This document shows positions 51,811 to 60,540 of a DNA stretch of 64,000 nucleotides, one piece after another (position 1 is the first letter of the stretch; the number at the start of each line of letters is the position of its first letter). This DNA is from DASPKM01 sp036402175 (GTDB lineage Bacteria; Bacteroidota; Bacteroidia; Chitinophagales; Chitinophagaceae), in NCBI GenBank assembly GCA_036402175.1, contig DASWTK010000054.1, forward strand, positions 1 through 64,000, written 5' to 3'. The notes beneath the pieces were generated by a model that was not told the origin of the DNA, ran no database searches, and saw only the letters and a program-made list of their open reading frames with translations. A program made the translations under genes and the position numbers.

Positions 51811-52461
51811 ATGAAAAACCAGAAAAGCCTTCGAATTTTCATCCTGGCGGATGACGCCTGGCACGGCTCCATGCTGGAGCAATCTGCTTCTCTTAATCCC
51901 GATTACGAGGTTAAGCTTTTCAACAATGCCGAAACTTTTTTCCAGCAATTGCATGAGCAACCCGATGTTGTTGCACTGGACCTTCCGTTGCCCGGCCTTG
52001 AAAGTCTCGACGTACTGAGGCGTATTAAATCAGAACAACCCCGCATCAAAGTAGTTGTTATTTCCGGCAAGGAAGAGTCGCCTGCCTGTGTACAACTGCT
52101 GAAACAGGGAGCGTTTGAATGTATTGTGAAGGACGACCATGTACAGGATCGCCTCTGGAATACACTTTTGCATTTGCAGGAGATCATTTCATTGAGACAG
52201 GAACTGGCACATCTGAAAGCGGGTCCTGAACTTTATGAGTTGAACGGACATACTAACGGACATGCGAATGTGAATGGTAATTCACTCAGCCATCTGTTCG
52301 TTAAGGAATCATCACTCAGGGAGTATGAATGCCAGATCATTCAGTATTACCTTGAGAAATACAATAAGGATGTGTTGCTGGTTGCCAAAAAGCTCGACAT
52401 CGGCAAATCAACCATCTACAGGATGATACAGAATGGAGAAATAAGAAAAGGGGTGGCCTAA
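51811..52461 (+). CDS. Orphan response regulator with Fis-type helix-turn-helix
   Basis: A 216-aa protein with a receiver domain (Asp14/Asp15 acidic pair, phospho-acceptor Asp57, Ser85, Lys107), a short Asn/Gly-rich linker (near 150-165: NGHTNGHANVNGN) and a C-terminal HTH_8/Fis-like domain (VLLVAKKLDIGKSTIYRMIQ). There is no AAA+ domain, so it is not a sigma-54 activator. No histidine kinase is nearby. The ATG at 51811 is chosen over a TTG at 51763. It overlaps the convergent TPR gene by 4 nt. Confidence 0.85.
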   Translation: MKNQKSLRIFILADDAWHGSMLEQSASLNPDYEVKLFNNAETFFQQLHEQPDVVALDLPLPGLESLDVLRRIKSEQPRIKVVVISGKEESPACVQLLKQGAFECIVKDDHVQDRLWNTLLHLQEIISLRQELAHLKAGPELYELNGHTNGHANVNGNSLSHLFVKESSLREYECQIIQYYLEKYNKDVLLVAKKLDIGKSTIYRMIQNGEIRKGVA

Positions 52462-53108
52462 CCGGGCACCCTTGTAATATATTTTTCGATCTGCTTGATC
52501 TGGCTGACTATCTCAGGGGTAGTCGGCTTTAGTGCTTTGGCCTTTCTGAAAAAATCTTTAGCTGCCCTGAATTCTCTTTTATTCATCATTATGCTGCACA
52601 TCTGCAGGTAAGCCGCAGCCTGGTTTTCTTTATCAGGCAAGCCCTTTTTCAGTGCCTGACGGATATAACTTTCGGCCTGTCTCAGGTCGTTCTTTTGAAC
52701 AGACAACATCCCCATCTGCAGGAGGCTCGCGCCTTCAGCTTCCTTCATAGGCATTCCCAGATCCAATCCCTTTTTCATGTGCTTTTCCGCCGAAGTGAAA
52801 TCCTGCTTCATCATTGCCAGGTTTCCTTTCAGCGTATAGTAAACCGAACGGATAGGTTTGTATAAAAGGTTAGGGAACTTAATTGAGTTTAAGACTCTTT
52901 CCGCTCCTTCCATATCACCTTTTTCCATGTATTCCTGTATGAGACGCAGCGGACCGAAAAAGAAATGACTGAATATCAGAATTGCGGCAATGAGGTAAAG
53001 AAAAAATGCCGCCCAGAAGCCTGCCGCTATATTCAAAGCAACACCACCGATTATCAATGCGGCTGCCACGTAAAGACGATACCTGATCAGCCAGTTATAG
53101 AATTTCAT
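52458..53108 (-). CDS. Membrane protein with tetratricopeptide repeats
   Basis: A 216-aa protein with two N-terminal membrane segments (about 10-30 and 33-52) followed by four to five TPR-like helical pairs (e.g. AEKHMKKGLDLGMPMKEAEG, AESYIRQALKKGLPDKEN). Likely an anchored scaffold for protein-protein contacts; no partner can be named. The 3' end overlaps the response-regulator gene by 4 nt. Confidence 0.75.
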   Translation of the reverse strand: MKFYNWLIRYRLYVAAALIIGGVALNIAAGFWAAFFLYLIAAILIFSHFFFGPLRLIQEYMEKGDMEGAERVLNSIKFPNLLYKPIRSVYYTLKGNLAMMKQDFTSAEKHMKKGLDLGMPMKEAEGASLLQMGMLSVQKNDLRQAESYIRQALKKGLPDKENQAAAYLQMCSIMMNKREFRAAKDFFRKAKALKPTTPEIVSQIKQIEKYITRVPG

Positions 53109-53206
53109 AATAAGTATCTTTTATGCAAAGGAAGGCAAATATAAAGCCCCGGCTGCAAATGCTTTGATTTGCCTGCCGGGGCTACTTTAAATATGCCGAT
53201 TATTGT

Positions 53207-53476
53207 CTATTCAGGATGCTGATCCCTTCCTCGCTGTCCTTCGCCTTTTTGCCCTGTTGCGTGTCCTTTGGTATGAGGAATCATGCGCTCGTCACCCTCC
53301 TGACTATCTCTCATCTGCTCAGAACGTTGTGTGTTTCTTACTTCGCTTTCTTTTTGCAGATCATCCTTACCTCGGTTATCGAATTCCTCCTGTTGACGAT
53401 GCCTCGAATCAGAACTCTTTGGATTGATGTCTGATTTTGCCGGTATATCTCTTTTATCTTTTTTATCTTTTGACAT
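53207..53476 (-). CDS. Small hydrophilic disordered protein
   Basis: An 89-aa protein made almost only of charged and polar residues (Lys, Asp, Glu, Arg, Gln, Ser), e.g. MSKDKKDKRDIPAKSDINPK, with a His/Gly/Gln-rich end. No hydrophobic core or signal peptide, so probably intrinsically disordered and cytoplasmic, like hydrophilins or general-stress proteins. Third in a row of three such minus-strand genes; no sequence family recognised. Confidence 0.6.
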   Translation of the reverse strand: MSKDKKDKRDIPAKSDINPKSSDSRHRQQEEFDNRGKDDLQKESEVRNTQRSEQMRDSQEGDERMIPHTKGHATGQKGEGQRGRDQHPE

Positions 53477-53569
53477 TGTTTTAATTTTTAAGTGATCGGA
53501 TCATTTTTAAATACAAATCTTTACGCCCGGTATGGACGTAAAGATTTGTTTGGCAAGACAATCGGTTTA

Positions 53570-53935
53570 TTATTGATCGTCTTTTCTTTGTCCTGAACCC
53601 ATGCCTGAACTTCCAGAACCGCTTCCGCCAGTGCCGCTGCGCTCACTGCCCATTCCGCCCTGTTGGCCTTGTTGACCTTGTTGGCCTGGTTGTCCGCTGC
53701 GCTGACCTTGCTGTCCCTGCTGGCCTTGTTGTGAGCCACCAGAAGTGTTCTGATCCCTGCCACCTTGTGAACCAAATCCGCTTTCCTGTCCTTGTCCCGT
53801 ACCCTGATCACGCTGATCGCGCTGATCGCGTTGACCTTGTCCTTGCTGGCCTTGACCCTGTGAAGGATTGTTTTGACCGGAAGTGTTTTGATTCTGGCCA
53901 GGATTTCCTTGCTGGTCTCTGTTTTTTTCTGCCAT
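53570..53935 (-). CDS. Gly/Gln-rich low-complexity protein
   Basis: A 121-aa protein starting at the ATG at 53935 (MAEKNRDQQGNPGQNQNTSG), composed mostly of Gly, Gln, Ser, Asn, Asp and Arg, with repeats of GQQGQ and RDQ units. The matching DNA is visibly repetitive (53640-53870). It is almost certainly disordered; its composition resembles hydrophilins and prion-like tracts. Similar polar bias in all three local small proteins suggests that the frame is real, since a random frame would not share it. Confidence 0.6.
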   Translation of the reverse strand: MAEKNRDQQGNPGQNQNTSGQNNPSQGQGQQGQGQRDQRDQRDQGTGQGQESGFGSQGGRDQNTSGGSQQGQQGQQGQRSGQPGQQGQQGQQGGMGSERSGTGGSGSGSSGMGSGQRKDDQ

Positions 53936-53972
53936 AAACTTAAATTTTAAGGTGAAAGAAAAATTTTTAGCC

Positions 53973-54176
53973 TTATTCAGCATTCAGATCGTAATCAATT
54001 GATGACAACAACCAGGCTCGCCTGTCCCGGTTTTCATTGTCGTGATTGCTTCTTTCCATATCCTGCTCGCCCGAACTTCTTTCAGGGTGAGCCGCGTTTT
54101 GCCTGCGACCATCATTCATATTCCTTTCATCTTCTCTTCGGCCGCGTTCGTTATGGATTCTTGAATTTTGTGACAT
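53973..54176 (-). CDS. Small hydrophilic Arg/Asn-rich protein
   Basis: A 67-aa protein rich in Arg, Asn, Asp and Glu, e.g. RGRREDERNMNDGRRQN, ending in RAWLLSSIDYDLNAE. Probably disordered. First of three small polar-protein genes; 37 nt before the next start. Unknown family. Confidence 0.5.
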   Translation of the reverse strand: MSQNSRIHNERGRREDERNMNDGRRQNAAHPERSSGEQDMERSNHDNENRDRRAWLLSSIDYDLNAE

Positions 54177-54527
54177 ATCCCCGATTTAAAAAATTAGCAA
54201 TGATGGTTGATGATAGTAGTGTGAAAAAATTATGCCCTTTTGGTACGTACCGGATCGCACACTTAATAGTGGCATTTCTGGCGCTGAGGCTGAAACACAA
54301 TCGTTTCGTGAGGAATGAAATCAACAATTAGGATTGACAGGCAGAACTGTTGCAAAAATCGGATGGGTAAAATCGTACTCAATTGCTACAGAAATCAATA
54401 ATCATTAGTCTGCATGCGAATGCAGTAAAGTAAATTAATAGCTGAAAGACAGATACTTGCATCTTTTACAAAACAGATGGTTGGGGTCAGCAAGATTTTC
54501 GCATATACTTCAAAAAACTAGTGACTT
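54177..54527. other. Intergenic gap without a gene
   Basis: 351 nt between two divergent stress-like genes. No convincing ORF, promoter consensus, repeat or hairpin was seen. Confidence 0.5.
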
Positions 54528-55298
54528 ATGGCAGTAAATACACCAACTCAGGAAAATAATCAGGTTAATGTACCAGAGCGTGGTACGAATATCATAAATG
54601 TTGATTGGCAGGAACGTGTGTTATCAGCAGGCGTAGGTGGATATTTGTTAGCGGCAGGATTGAAGAACCTCACAAAAAAACCAATACGTGGTTTGCTGCA
54701 AACAGCAATCGGCGGATTCCTGGTATACAGGGGCTCATCTGGAAATTGCCCGGTTTACAGCAGCATCGGAAAAACATCCAACGCCACACACGCCACATCT
54801 GTGAATATCAGAACATCGATGGTTGTAAACAAACCGAGGCATGAAGTATATCAATTCTGGCGCAAATTGGAAAACCTTCCAAGATTCATGAAGCACCTTC
54901 TTACTGTAAGGGAATTGGATGCAAAGCGGTCACATTGGGAAGCAGTAGTGCCTGGTAATGTTGCTACCATTAAATGGGATGCGGAAATAGTAAAGGAAAG
55001 AGAAGGCGAATTCATCGGATGGCAGTCTGTTCCAAATGCTACTATCGAGAACGCGGGTAAGGTTGAGTTTCGTGATATAGATAACGGCCAGGGAACAGAG
55101 ATCGATGTTGTCATCAGCTACAGGCCACCAGCTGGTCAGTTAGGAAGCGGCATTGCACAATTCCTGAACCCGGTAGTGGAGAAACTTATCAAACAGGATA
55201 TAATGGGATTCAAAGATTATATAGAGGGTAATTATGCCGCAGTACAGGGTGGCCAGCATCAAAGCGGCATGCCAACAGGTAATATGGCAGTTCATTAA
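54528..55298 (+). CDS. YgaP-like (DUF2892) membrane plus SRPBCC-domain protein
   Basis: A 256-aa protein. Residues about 25-75 form a DUF2892-type two-helix membrane segment (VLSAGVGGYLLAAGLKN, LLQTAIGGFLVYRG, then NCPVYSS). Residues 90-235 are a SRPBCC/polyketide-cyclase domain (VVNKPRHEVYQFWRKLENLPRFMKHL). This fusion is common in bacteria under oxidative, desiccation or envelope stress; the ligand is unknown. It is divergent from the three disordered-protein genes. A strong terminator follows. Confidence 0.85.
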   Translation: MAVNTPTQENNQVNVPERGTNIINVDWQERVLSAGVGGYLLAAGLKNLTKKPIRGLLQTAIGGFLVYRGSSGNCPVYSSIGKTSNATHATSVNIRTSMVVNKPRHEVYQFWRKLENLPRFMKHLLTVRELDAKRSHWEAVVPGNVATIKWDAEIVKEREGEFIGWQSVPNATIENAGKVEFRDIDNGQGTEIDVVISYRPPAGQLGSGIAQFLNPVVEKLIKQDIMGFKDYIEGNYAAVQGGQHQSGMPTGNMAVH

Positions 55299-55330
55299 CC
55301 AGTTTATATAGCCCTTGTTCAGTTTTTACG

Positions 55331-55365
55331 TGGCGAAGCATCATTGCTTCGCCATTTTTTATTTT
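55331..55365 (+). terminator. Strong intrinsic terminator
   Basis: A perfect 10-bp stem TGGCGAAGCA (55331-55340) / TGCTTCGCCA (55345-55354), TCAT loop, then TTTTTTATTTT. Ends the SRPBCC gene. Confidence 0.92.
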
Positions 55366-55558
55366 AGGAGGTTTGTCTTTTGTGACTTTCTGATCCTTAA
55401 AAAGAGTTCCGCATCGTAGATTTACGATATCGGCGAACTGAACTATTAATTAAATTTGGTTTATCCCCTATCCCCAACCCAATTCATCCTTCGCAATTTC
55501 CACCTGATTTACGCTTCCCGATAACTACAATCACTTGTTGACTGTATGCTTTCTTGTT

Positions 55559-56425
55559 ATGAAAATTCAGGAAATGAAATGTGCATTTACAGTAGATGTA
55601 GAAGATTGGTTCTGTTCACACAACCTTCAGCAAAGCATCAGCTATAACGATTGGAACAATCTTGAAGGAAGGGTGGAGAGAAATACGCATCGGCTGCTTA
55701 AGCTGCTTGACTGGCACCATGTGAAAGCAACTTTCTTTGTGCTGGGATGGGTAGCGGAAAAATATCCTTCACTTGTGAAGGACATTGCTTCCATGGGTCA
55801 TGAAATAGGCTCGCATGGATACAGGCACCAGCTTGTTACAAAAATGACCAGGAAAACATTTTCAGAAGATCTGATTCTTTCTATTGATTCGATCAGGGAC
55901 AGCTGCGGTATAATGCCGGTTGGATACAGGGCTCCCGCGTTCTCTATTACTGAAAAAACATTGTGGGCACTTCAGATATTAAAGGAGGCAGGCTTTAAGT
56001 ACGATTCCTCAATTTATCCGATCTCCATGCATCCTGATTATGGATTTCCCGGAGCATCATTAGTTCCTTACGAGCCTGTTCCTGGTTTAACAGAAATTCC
56101 AATGAGCTGCTCCGAAAAATGGGGCATGCGTATTCCATGCAGCGGCGGCGCATATCTTCGATTTTTCCCTTACACGGTATTCACAAAACTGGTTAAAGAA
56201 GTTTTGAACGCAGGACGTCCTTATATTTTTTACATCCATCCATGGGAGCTGGATAAGGATAGTCCGCGGGTGCCTCTGCCTTTTCTGAAGTCTGCCCGGC
56301 ATTATGCTAACCTCCACACCACAGAACAAAAGCTCAACAGGCTTTTGCAGGAGTTTGAGTTTACATCAATCAATAAAATTTTTGAAAATGTCAGTTACGA
56401 TGATCAGCCGGTTAGTGCCAGATAG
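55559..56425 (+). CDS. Polysaccharide deacetylase, DUF3473/XrtA-locus type
   Basis: A 288-aa NodB-fold deacetylase. Motif 1 FTVDVEDWF, motif 2 HEIGSHGYRH (metal His pair), motif 3 GYRAPAFSI and the late motif with IHPWELD are present. Residues beyond about 200 match the DUF3473 extension of deacetylases from exopolysaccharide (PEP-CTERM/XrtA) loci. The TTG at 55535 opens the frame; ATG 55559 is preferred, ATG 55574 is possible. The downstream gene overlaps its 3' end, so the two work together in making or modifying a surface polysaccharide. Confidence 0.85.
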   Translation: MKIQEMKCAFTVDVEDWFCSHNLQQSISYNDWNNLEGRVERNTHRLLKLLDWHHVKATFFVLGWVAEKYPSLVKDIASMGHEIGSHGYRHQLVTKMTRKTFSEDLILSIDSIRDSCGIMPVGYRAPAFSITEKTLWALQILKEAGFKYDSSIYPISMHPDYGFPGASLVPYEPVPGLTEIPMSCSEKWGMRIPCSGGAYLRFFPYTVFTKLVKEVLNAGRPYIFYIHPWELDKDSPRVPLPFLKSARHYANLHTTEQKLNRLLQEFEFTSINKIFENVSYDDQPVSAR

Positions 56426-57056
56426 CACCGTCCGTACAGAGGCCAGCCTTATTCCGAAGACTGAACGGATTACTATTCCACACAGGTATCTCAGCGTTCG
56501 CCGGTGGTTGGAAGTTTTTTTGATAATTGCGCTGTTTCCTCTTGTTGTTAGCGTGTGTCTTGTGATTGCCATATTAATTTCGTTTGAATCGAAAGGAGGT
56601 GTTTTATTTGTTCAGCGCAGACCGGGGAAAAATGGCATTTTTTTCAGGATGTATAAATTTCGTACGATGTACAGCAACTCGTCGGAAGAGAAGCTTGCTA
56701 TGGAAGCAGATGATCGCATTACCGGTTTGGGCAGGTTCCTTAGAAAATACAGGCTTGATGAATTACCGCAGTTGTGGAATGTATTGAGCGGAGAGATGAG
56801 TATCATCGGCCCAAGGCCTGTTCCTTACAACTTTTATAATGTTTATCTGAAAGAGGTGCCAGGTTATAAGCTGCGGCATCTGATCAAGCCGGGTATCACA
56901 GGGCTTGCTCAGGTGTTACAGGGATACACCCGTACAGTAGATGAAGAACGCATGAAATTTACGTACGACCTGTATTACATAAATAATATTTCGTTTAAAA
57001 TGGATTTGTCAATAATGCGGCGAACAGTATTACATATTGTAAAAGGTAAATCCTGA
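56388..57056 (+). CDS. Undecaprenyl-phosphate sugar transferase (bacterial sugar transferase family)
   Basis: A 222-aa monotopic or single-span initiating phosphoglycosyl transferase. It has a hydrophobic segment near 40-62 (LEVFLIIALFPLVVSVCLVIAI), then the catalytic domain with RRPGKNGIFFRMYKFRTMY, the Asp-Glu pair in RLDELPQLWNVL, and GEMSIIGPRPVP. It puts the first sugar phosphate on undecaprenyl phosphate. The start is either ATG 56388 or 56400, within the deacetylase gene. Only these two exopolysaccharide genes are present here; the rest of the pathway must be elsewhere. Confidence 0.9.
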   Translation: MSVTMISRLVPDSTVRTEASLIPKTERITIPHRYLSVRRWLEVFLIIALFPLVVSVCLVIAILISFESKGGVLFVQRRPGKNGIFFRMYKFRTMYSNSSEEKLAMEADDRITGLGRFLRKYRLDELPQLWNVLSGEMSIIGPRPVPYNFYNVYLKEVPGYKLRHLIKPGITGLAQVLQGYTRTVDEERMKFTYDLYYINNISFKMDLSIMRRTVLHIVKGKS

Positions 57057-57400
57057 AATCAAATTAATAGAGAACAATCTTACGCTCCTGGCTCAGCCGA
57101 TTCGTAAAAATGTAATTTCATTTTTTACAGTTGAAAATCTCTCTCAAATAGCAGACTCATCAGCAGCTTTACATTGGATTTCCTCTCTTGAACATATTTC
57201 TATTCACTTCCAACCCGCGCCGGACGTGAATTCTAAAACACTATTGTTAAAAGTTCACGCAGCTAGCTATATAATTTTCAATCTTTTAAACTTATCACAG
57301 GCCTGATCTTAACAGTTGTATTTTCTTTAATATTCTCTGGCATTCTTTATGAAATATACCCTGTGAAACTAAAATTCAATTATCGATTAAAATTAGACTT
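57057..57400. other. Intergenic gap without a gene
   Basis: 344 AT-rich nt. No convincing ORF, terminator or consensus promoter was seen; it may hold the promoter of the glycine-zipper gene. Confidence 0.4.
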
Positions 57401-57898
57401 ATGAAAAAGTTATTATCCGTATTTGCAATAGCTGGTTCATTAACGATGGCCGCTTGTAGCAGCAACCCTAACGCTGCTCTTCAGAATGAAAAAGGAGTGA
57501 CCTTTTCCGATACGGCAGGGTTAGCTCAGTTCCGTGAATGGAAAGCCCAACAGGCAATGGCTGAAATGTATGCCGCCGCGGCAGCAACAGCTGTAACACC
57601 TGTTGTAGCAAATAATACAACTACGGCAAGACGCAGTTCGCCTGTGCGCCAGTCAAGTCGTACTGTAAGCCAGAACCGGTCAATAGGATCTACTACTCAG
57701 TATCCTGCGAAGCCTGCAAAAAAAGGCTGGAGCAAGGCTGCTAAAGGTGCTGCAATTGGTGCCGGTGGTGGTGCTATCATTGGAGCAGTAGTGAATAAGC
57801 GTAACCGCGCTGTAGGTGCAGTGATAGGTGGTGTAGCCGGTGGTGCAGTTGGTTATGGTATTGGCCGCTCAATGGATAAAAAAGACGGACGTTACTAA
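57401..57898 (+). CDS. Glycine-zipper lipoprotein
   Basis: A 165-aa lipoprotein (MAAC, Cys19). A middle region rich in Ala, Ser and Thr (about 45-105) leads to a C-terminal YMGG-like glycine-zipper segment (AAKGAAIGAGGGAIIGAVV and AVGAVIGGVAGGAVGYGIGR) that should insert in or span the outer membrane. This pattern occurs in OmpA-assisting and SmpA/OmlA-like lipoproteins; the precise role is unknown. A bidirectional terminator separates it from the convergent NlpE-like gene. Confidence 0.8.
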   Translation: MKKLLSVFAIAGSLTMAACSSNPNAALQNEKGVTFSDTAGLAQFREWKAQQAMAEMYAAAAATAVTPVVANNTTTARRSSPVRQSSRTVSQNRSIGSTTQYPAKPAKKGWSKAAKGAAIGAGGGAIIGAVVNKRNRAVGAVIGGVAGGAVGYGIGRSMDKKDGRY

Positions 57899-57923
57899 CC
57901 GTAGTAACAAGATTTTTCTGAAC

Positions 57924-57967
57924 GCGGGGCTTTATTATACTTTATGTATATGAAGCCCCGCTTCATT
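57924..57967. terminator. Bidirectional intrinsic terminator
   Basis: Arms 57924-57932 (GCGGGGCTT) and 57953-57961 (its complement), extendable by weaker pairs, separate the convergent glycine-zipper and NlpE-like genes. Confidence 0.7.
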
Positions 57968-58535
57968 TTGAACCAGCCATTCGGACCAGCTCAACCCGGT
58001 TCAAGGTATAACTCAGGTAGGAATCGCCCGTCCTGAAATTTTTATTTTCATCAAGTATGAATAAAACATTTTCGTCGCCCTGAAGCAAAAAGAATTCAGG
58101 ACCCTGCTTTCCGGCGATCAGCTTAAAAATAACCGCGTCAGGATCTGAAGGACGTCCTTTGATTATTTCCCATGTTCCTTCGCATGACTGATCCCTTTGC
58201 TGTCCCCGGCAGAAATTTCCAAGCATTGAGTAGGTTGTTGGTTTACCGCTACTGGCATCTTTGTAAAGGGTAAGCCGGTATTTTATTTTTATACAATCAC
58301 CTGAAACATTTAATCGCAGTTGTTTTGCAATTTCCCGGCAGGGAGGCCGCCCTTCAAATACGCCATAAACTGCAGGGCCTGCAGGTAGGTTTCTGTTAGT
58401 CGGGCTTTTTGAAAGAACATTATCACGTGCAAGTGTTTGTGAATTTGCATTCTCTGTGTAAAACAGAAGGGTTGCAAATATCAGATATGATATTAATCCA
58501 ATGGCGGCCCGTGAATATGAAAACAAACTATTCAT
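57963..58535 (-). CDS. NlpE-like secreted protein (downstream copy)
   Basis: A 190-aa secreted protein (signal peptide residues 5-30). The mature part shows GVFEGRPPCREIAKQL, TLYKDASSGKPTTYSMLGNFCRG, CEGTWEIIKGRP and a final VIFKL..FFLLQGDENVLFILDENKN. The pattern G-x-F-x-G-x-x-P-C followed by a barrel ending in W-x-I resembles the NlpE N-terminal domain. The CxxC is reduced to a single Cys at this position. Its start overlaps the upstream gene's stop (58532-58535), so the two are translationally coupled. Confidence 0.65.
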   Translation of the reverse strand: MNSLFSYSRAAIGLISYLIFATLLFYTENANSQTLARDNVLSKSPTNRNLPAGPAVYGVFEGRPPCREIAKQLRLNVSGDCIKIKYRLTLYKDASSGKPTTYSMLGNFCRGQQRDQSCEGTWEIIKGRPSDPDAVIFKLIAGKQGPEFFLLQGDENVLFILDENKNFRTGDSYLSYTLNRVELVRMAGSK

Positions 58536-59017
58536 TTGGTTCTGTTAAATGTAAAGCTCCATGCTGCCGAGCCGATCATAAGCCTGTTGTCGGAATCAAG
58601 CAGATGCAGCAGCTGGTCGTTCAGCTTTACGAATGATACAGGCATATCAGATTTATCTGAAAATAACTGGTAGATCACCGCTTTCTTATCTGAAACTCTG
58701 CCAGCTGCTATTTTCCAGTTGCCTTGTAATTCAGCTGTTATGCCTCCGCCCTTTAAGCCGGTAGTATTAGGCTCAGACATTCCATAACTATATTGGAGAA
58801 TATATTTATCGGGCGATTGTGTTCCTGGTAGCAGATAAAGCGTCAACACACATTTTATGAATTCGCATTTAGCATCTGTTGGAATTCCCGGAAAAGGCTT
58901 GCTTCCTTTATTGCATGGAATGCTGGCTTCAAAGATTCCCATGAGCTGGCTTTTGTCCTGGCTCAGAGAAGACAGGAAAAAAATCATAAACAAAAGGAGC
59001 GCAACAAATGATCTCAC
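58532..59017 (-). CDS. NlpE-like secreted protein (upstream copy)
   Basis: A 161-aa secreted protein starting at GTG 59017, with a signal peptide (RSFVALLLFMIFFLSSLS). The mature part has GIFEASIPCNKGSKPFPGIP, VLTLYLLPGTQSP, GNWKIAAGRVSDKKAVIYQL and DNRLMIGSAAW, which parallels the next gene in order and spacing, so the two are diverged tandem duplicates. Its role is unknown. A metal-stress link is only by analogy with NlpE. Confidence 0.65.
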   Translation of the reverse strand: MRSFVALLLFMIFFLSSLSQDKSQLMGIFEASIPCNKGSKPFPGIPTDAKCEFIKCVLTLYLLPGTQSPDKYILQYSYGMSEPNTTGLKGGGITAELQGNWKIAAGRVSDKKAVIYQLFSDKSDMPVSFVKLNDQLLHLLDSDNRLMIGSAAWSFTFNRTK

Positions 59018-59144
59018 GATTTCTGTTGTTTGACTGAAAGTAGCATTGTATAATGATACCCTTATGAAAATTACACTTAATTCCAGTAATTCTTGACAAA
59101 CTGCATCTATTGGCCGGATTGAAAGGAATAAATAATTTTAATGT

Positions 59145-60008
59145 ATGGAAGCTGACATCCATACACTGTTCAGGTCGGATTTTTATACCATCCGCGATTT
59201 CAAATGCAGGTGTACAGACTGCCGTACATCAAAGCCTGAGTATAGTGATACTTTTTGCATCAGCTTTGTCCGCAAGGGAAATTTTGTCTTTAATGTGTTC
59301 CGGCATTCTCTTGATTCTTATACCGGGTGCGTACTCATAACGAAGCCCGAATATGAGCGCACAGTTACACACGCGCATGCGGTTCCTGATGAATGTACCA
59401 TATTTGATTTCAGAAAGGATTTTTATAAAGAGCTGATAACCCGCTATGGCAAGACAAAATTCTTTTCCGACAATGATCTGCATTCCACCCTGTACACCAC
59501 TGACGCTGAAACTGAATTCCTCCATTTCTATATCTTAAGACTGATTGCTAAGCGTTCTGCCAGTAAACTTCAGGTAGATAATCTGGTAATCGGGATCATT
59601 AATAAAGTATTGAATGGAATAACTGACTACAAACCCAACGATCAGCTCAACGACCGGTTGAAGAGGAATCATCTTTATACCATTGAAATGGCGAAGGAGT
59701 ATATGTCTGAAAATTTTAACGAGGATATTTCCTTAATGGATATTGCCAATCATTGCCATATAAGTCCCTTTCATTTCAGCCGTATTTTCAAAACTTTCAC
59801 TTCATACTCTCCTCACCAGTTCCTGACCGGTATACGCCTGAAGCATGCCGAATTGCAATTAATGAATACAACACAACCGGTAGCGGATATAGCATTCTCT
59901 TCTGGTTTTAACAGCCTCGTGCATTTTATCGCGGCTTACCGCCAACGTTATGGCTTTTCTCCTGGAAAGCAAAGAGCTATCAGCAAAATAGATGATGTGG
60001 CGCTGTGA
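59145..60008 (+). CDS. AraC-family transcriptional regulator
   Basis: A 287-aa regulator. The C-terminal 100 residues carry two helix-turn-helix motifs: SLMDIANHCHISPFHFSRIFK and DIAFSSGFNSLVHFIAAYRQRYGFSP. The N-terminal part resembles the AraC cupin-like ligand domain (DFYTIRDFKCRC, SISFVRKGNF-type strand). Divergent from the two NlpE-like genes, with 127 nt between them, so these are plausible targets. Confidence 0.9.
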   Translation: MEADIHTLFRSDFYTIRDFKCRCTDCRTSKPEYSDTFCISFVRKGNFVFNVFRHSLDSYTGCVLITKPEYERTVTHAHAVPDECTIFDFRKDFYKELITRYGKTKFFSDNDLHSTLYTTDAETEFLHFYILRLIAKRSASKLQVDNLVIGIINKVLNGITDYKPNDQLNDRLKRNHLYTIEMAKEYMSENFNEDISLMDIANHCHISPFHFSRIFKTFTSYSPHQFLTGIRLKHAELQLMNTTQPVADIAFSSGFNSLVHFIAAYRQRYGFSPGKQRAISKIDDVAL

Positions 60009-60080
60009 AGTAGCGTAGTTAAATTCAGGCTTGCCAGAGAAAACAGCAAGATTCCTTAATTCCTTTTTCTTTTCCCAAAC

Positions 60081-60088
60081 TACGTTTG
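60081..60088 (+). promoter_or_regulatory. -7 promoter element of the DinB-family gene
   Basis: TACGTTTG, exact TAnnTTTG, 12 nt before the ATG at 60101. The TTG at 60086 that would open a longer frame lies inside it. Confidence 0.55.
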
Positions 60089-60100
60089 CTCATAAAATTT

Positions 60101-60538
60101 ATGAATATGAAAGAGCAAGTTTTAGCTACGATCAATGACAGATTATTGGCCACGCTGGATAATTCCAGGAATTACACCATCGCGGTGGCAGAAGCAATGC
60201 CTTCGGAATCCTACAGTTTTAAACCGGTTAAAGACGTGTGGAATTTTGGAGAGCAGATCCATCATATAGCGTACGGTATTCAATGGTGGGAATCAAATTA
60301 TGTAAAAGGAGTAAAAACAGAATGGGCTCCGCCTGCTGTTAGCGGAGGAAAGACAACACTGATCTCAAATCTTAAAAAAGCATACGCCGAACTTGAGAAA
60401 ACCCTCAATAAAGGAAAACTTGATGACGATGCTGTGAGCGGCTTTCATGCCACCATCGATCACATCACTCATCATCGTGCGCAATGTGTATTGTATCTGA
60501 GGGGGAATGGGATTACGCCGCCGGAATATAGTTATTAA
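60101..60538 (+). CDS. DinB-family (YfiT-like) protein
   Basis: A 145-aa four-helix-bundle protein of the DinB/YfiT superfamily. Metal-ligand His are seen in GEQIHHIAYG (near 57) and TIDHITHHRAQ (near 123-127), and PSESYSFKPVKDVWNFGEQ is typical of the N-terminus. Family members are thiol-dependent transferases or damage-inducible proteins; the role is unknown. ATG 60101 or 60107 is the start. Confidence 0.85.
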   Translation: MNMKEQVLATINDRLLATLDNSRNYTIAVAEAMPSESYSFKPVKDVWNFGEQIHHIAYGIQWWESNYVKGVKTEWAPPAVSGGKTTLISNLKKAYAELEKTLNKGKLDDDAVSGFHATIDHITHHRAQCVLYLRGNGITPPEYSY

Positions 60539-60540
60539 GT

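Noticed and set aside
53640..53870. CRISPR-like repetitive DNA
   Set aside because: The repeats are codons of a Gly/Gln-rich protein, irregular in length, with no unique spacers.
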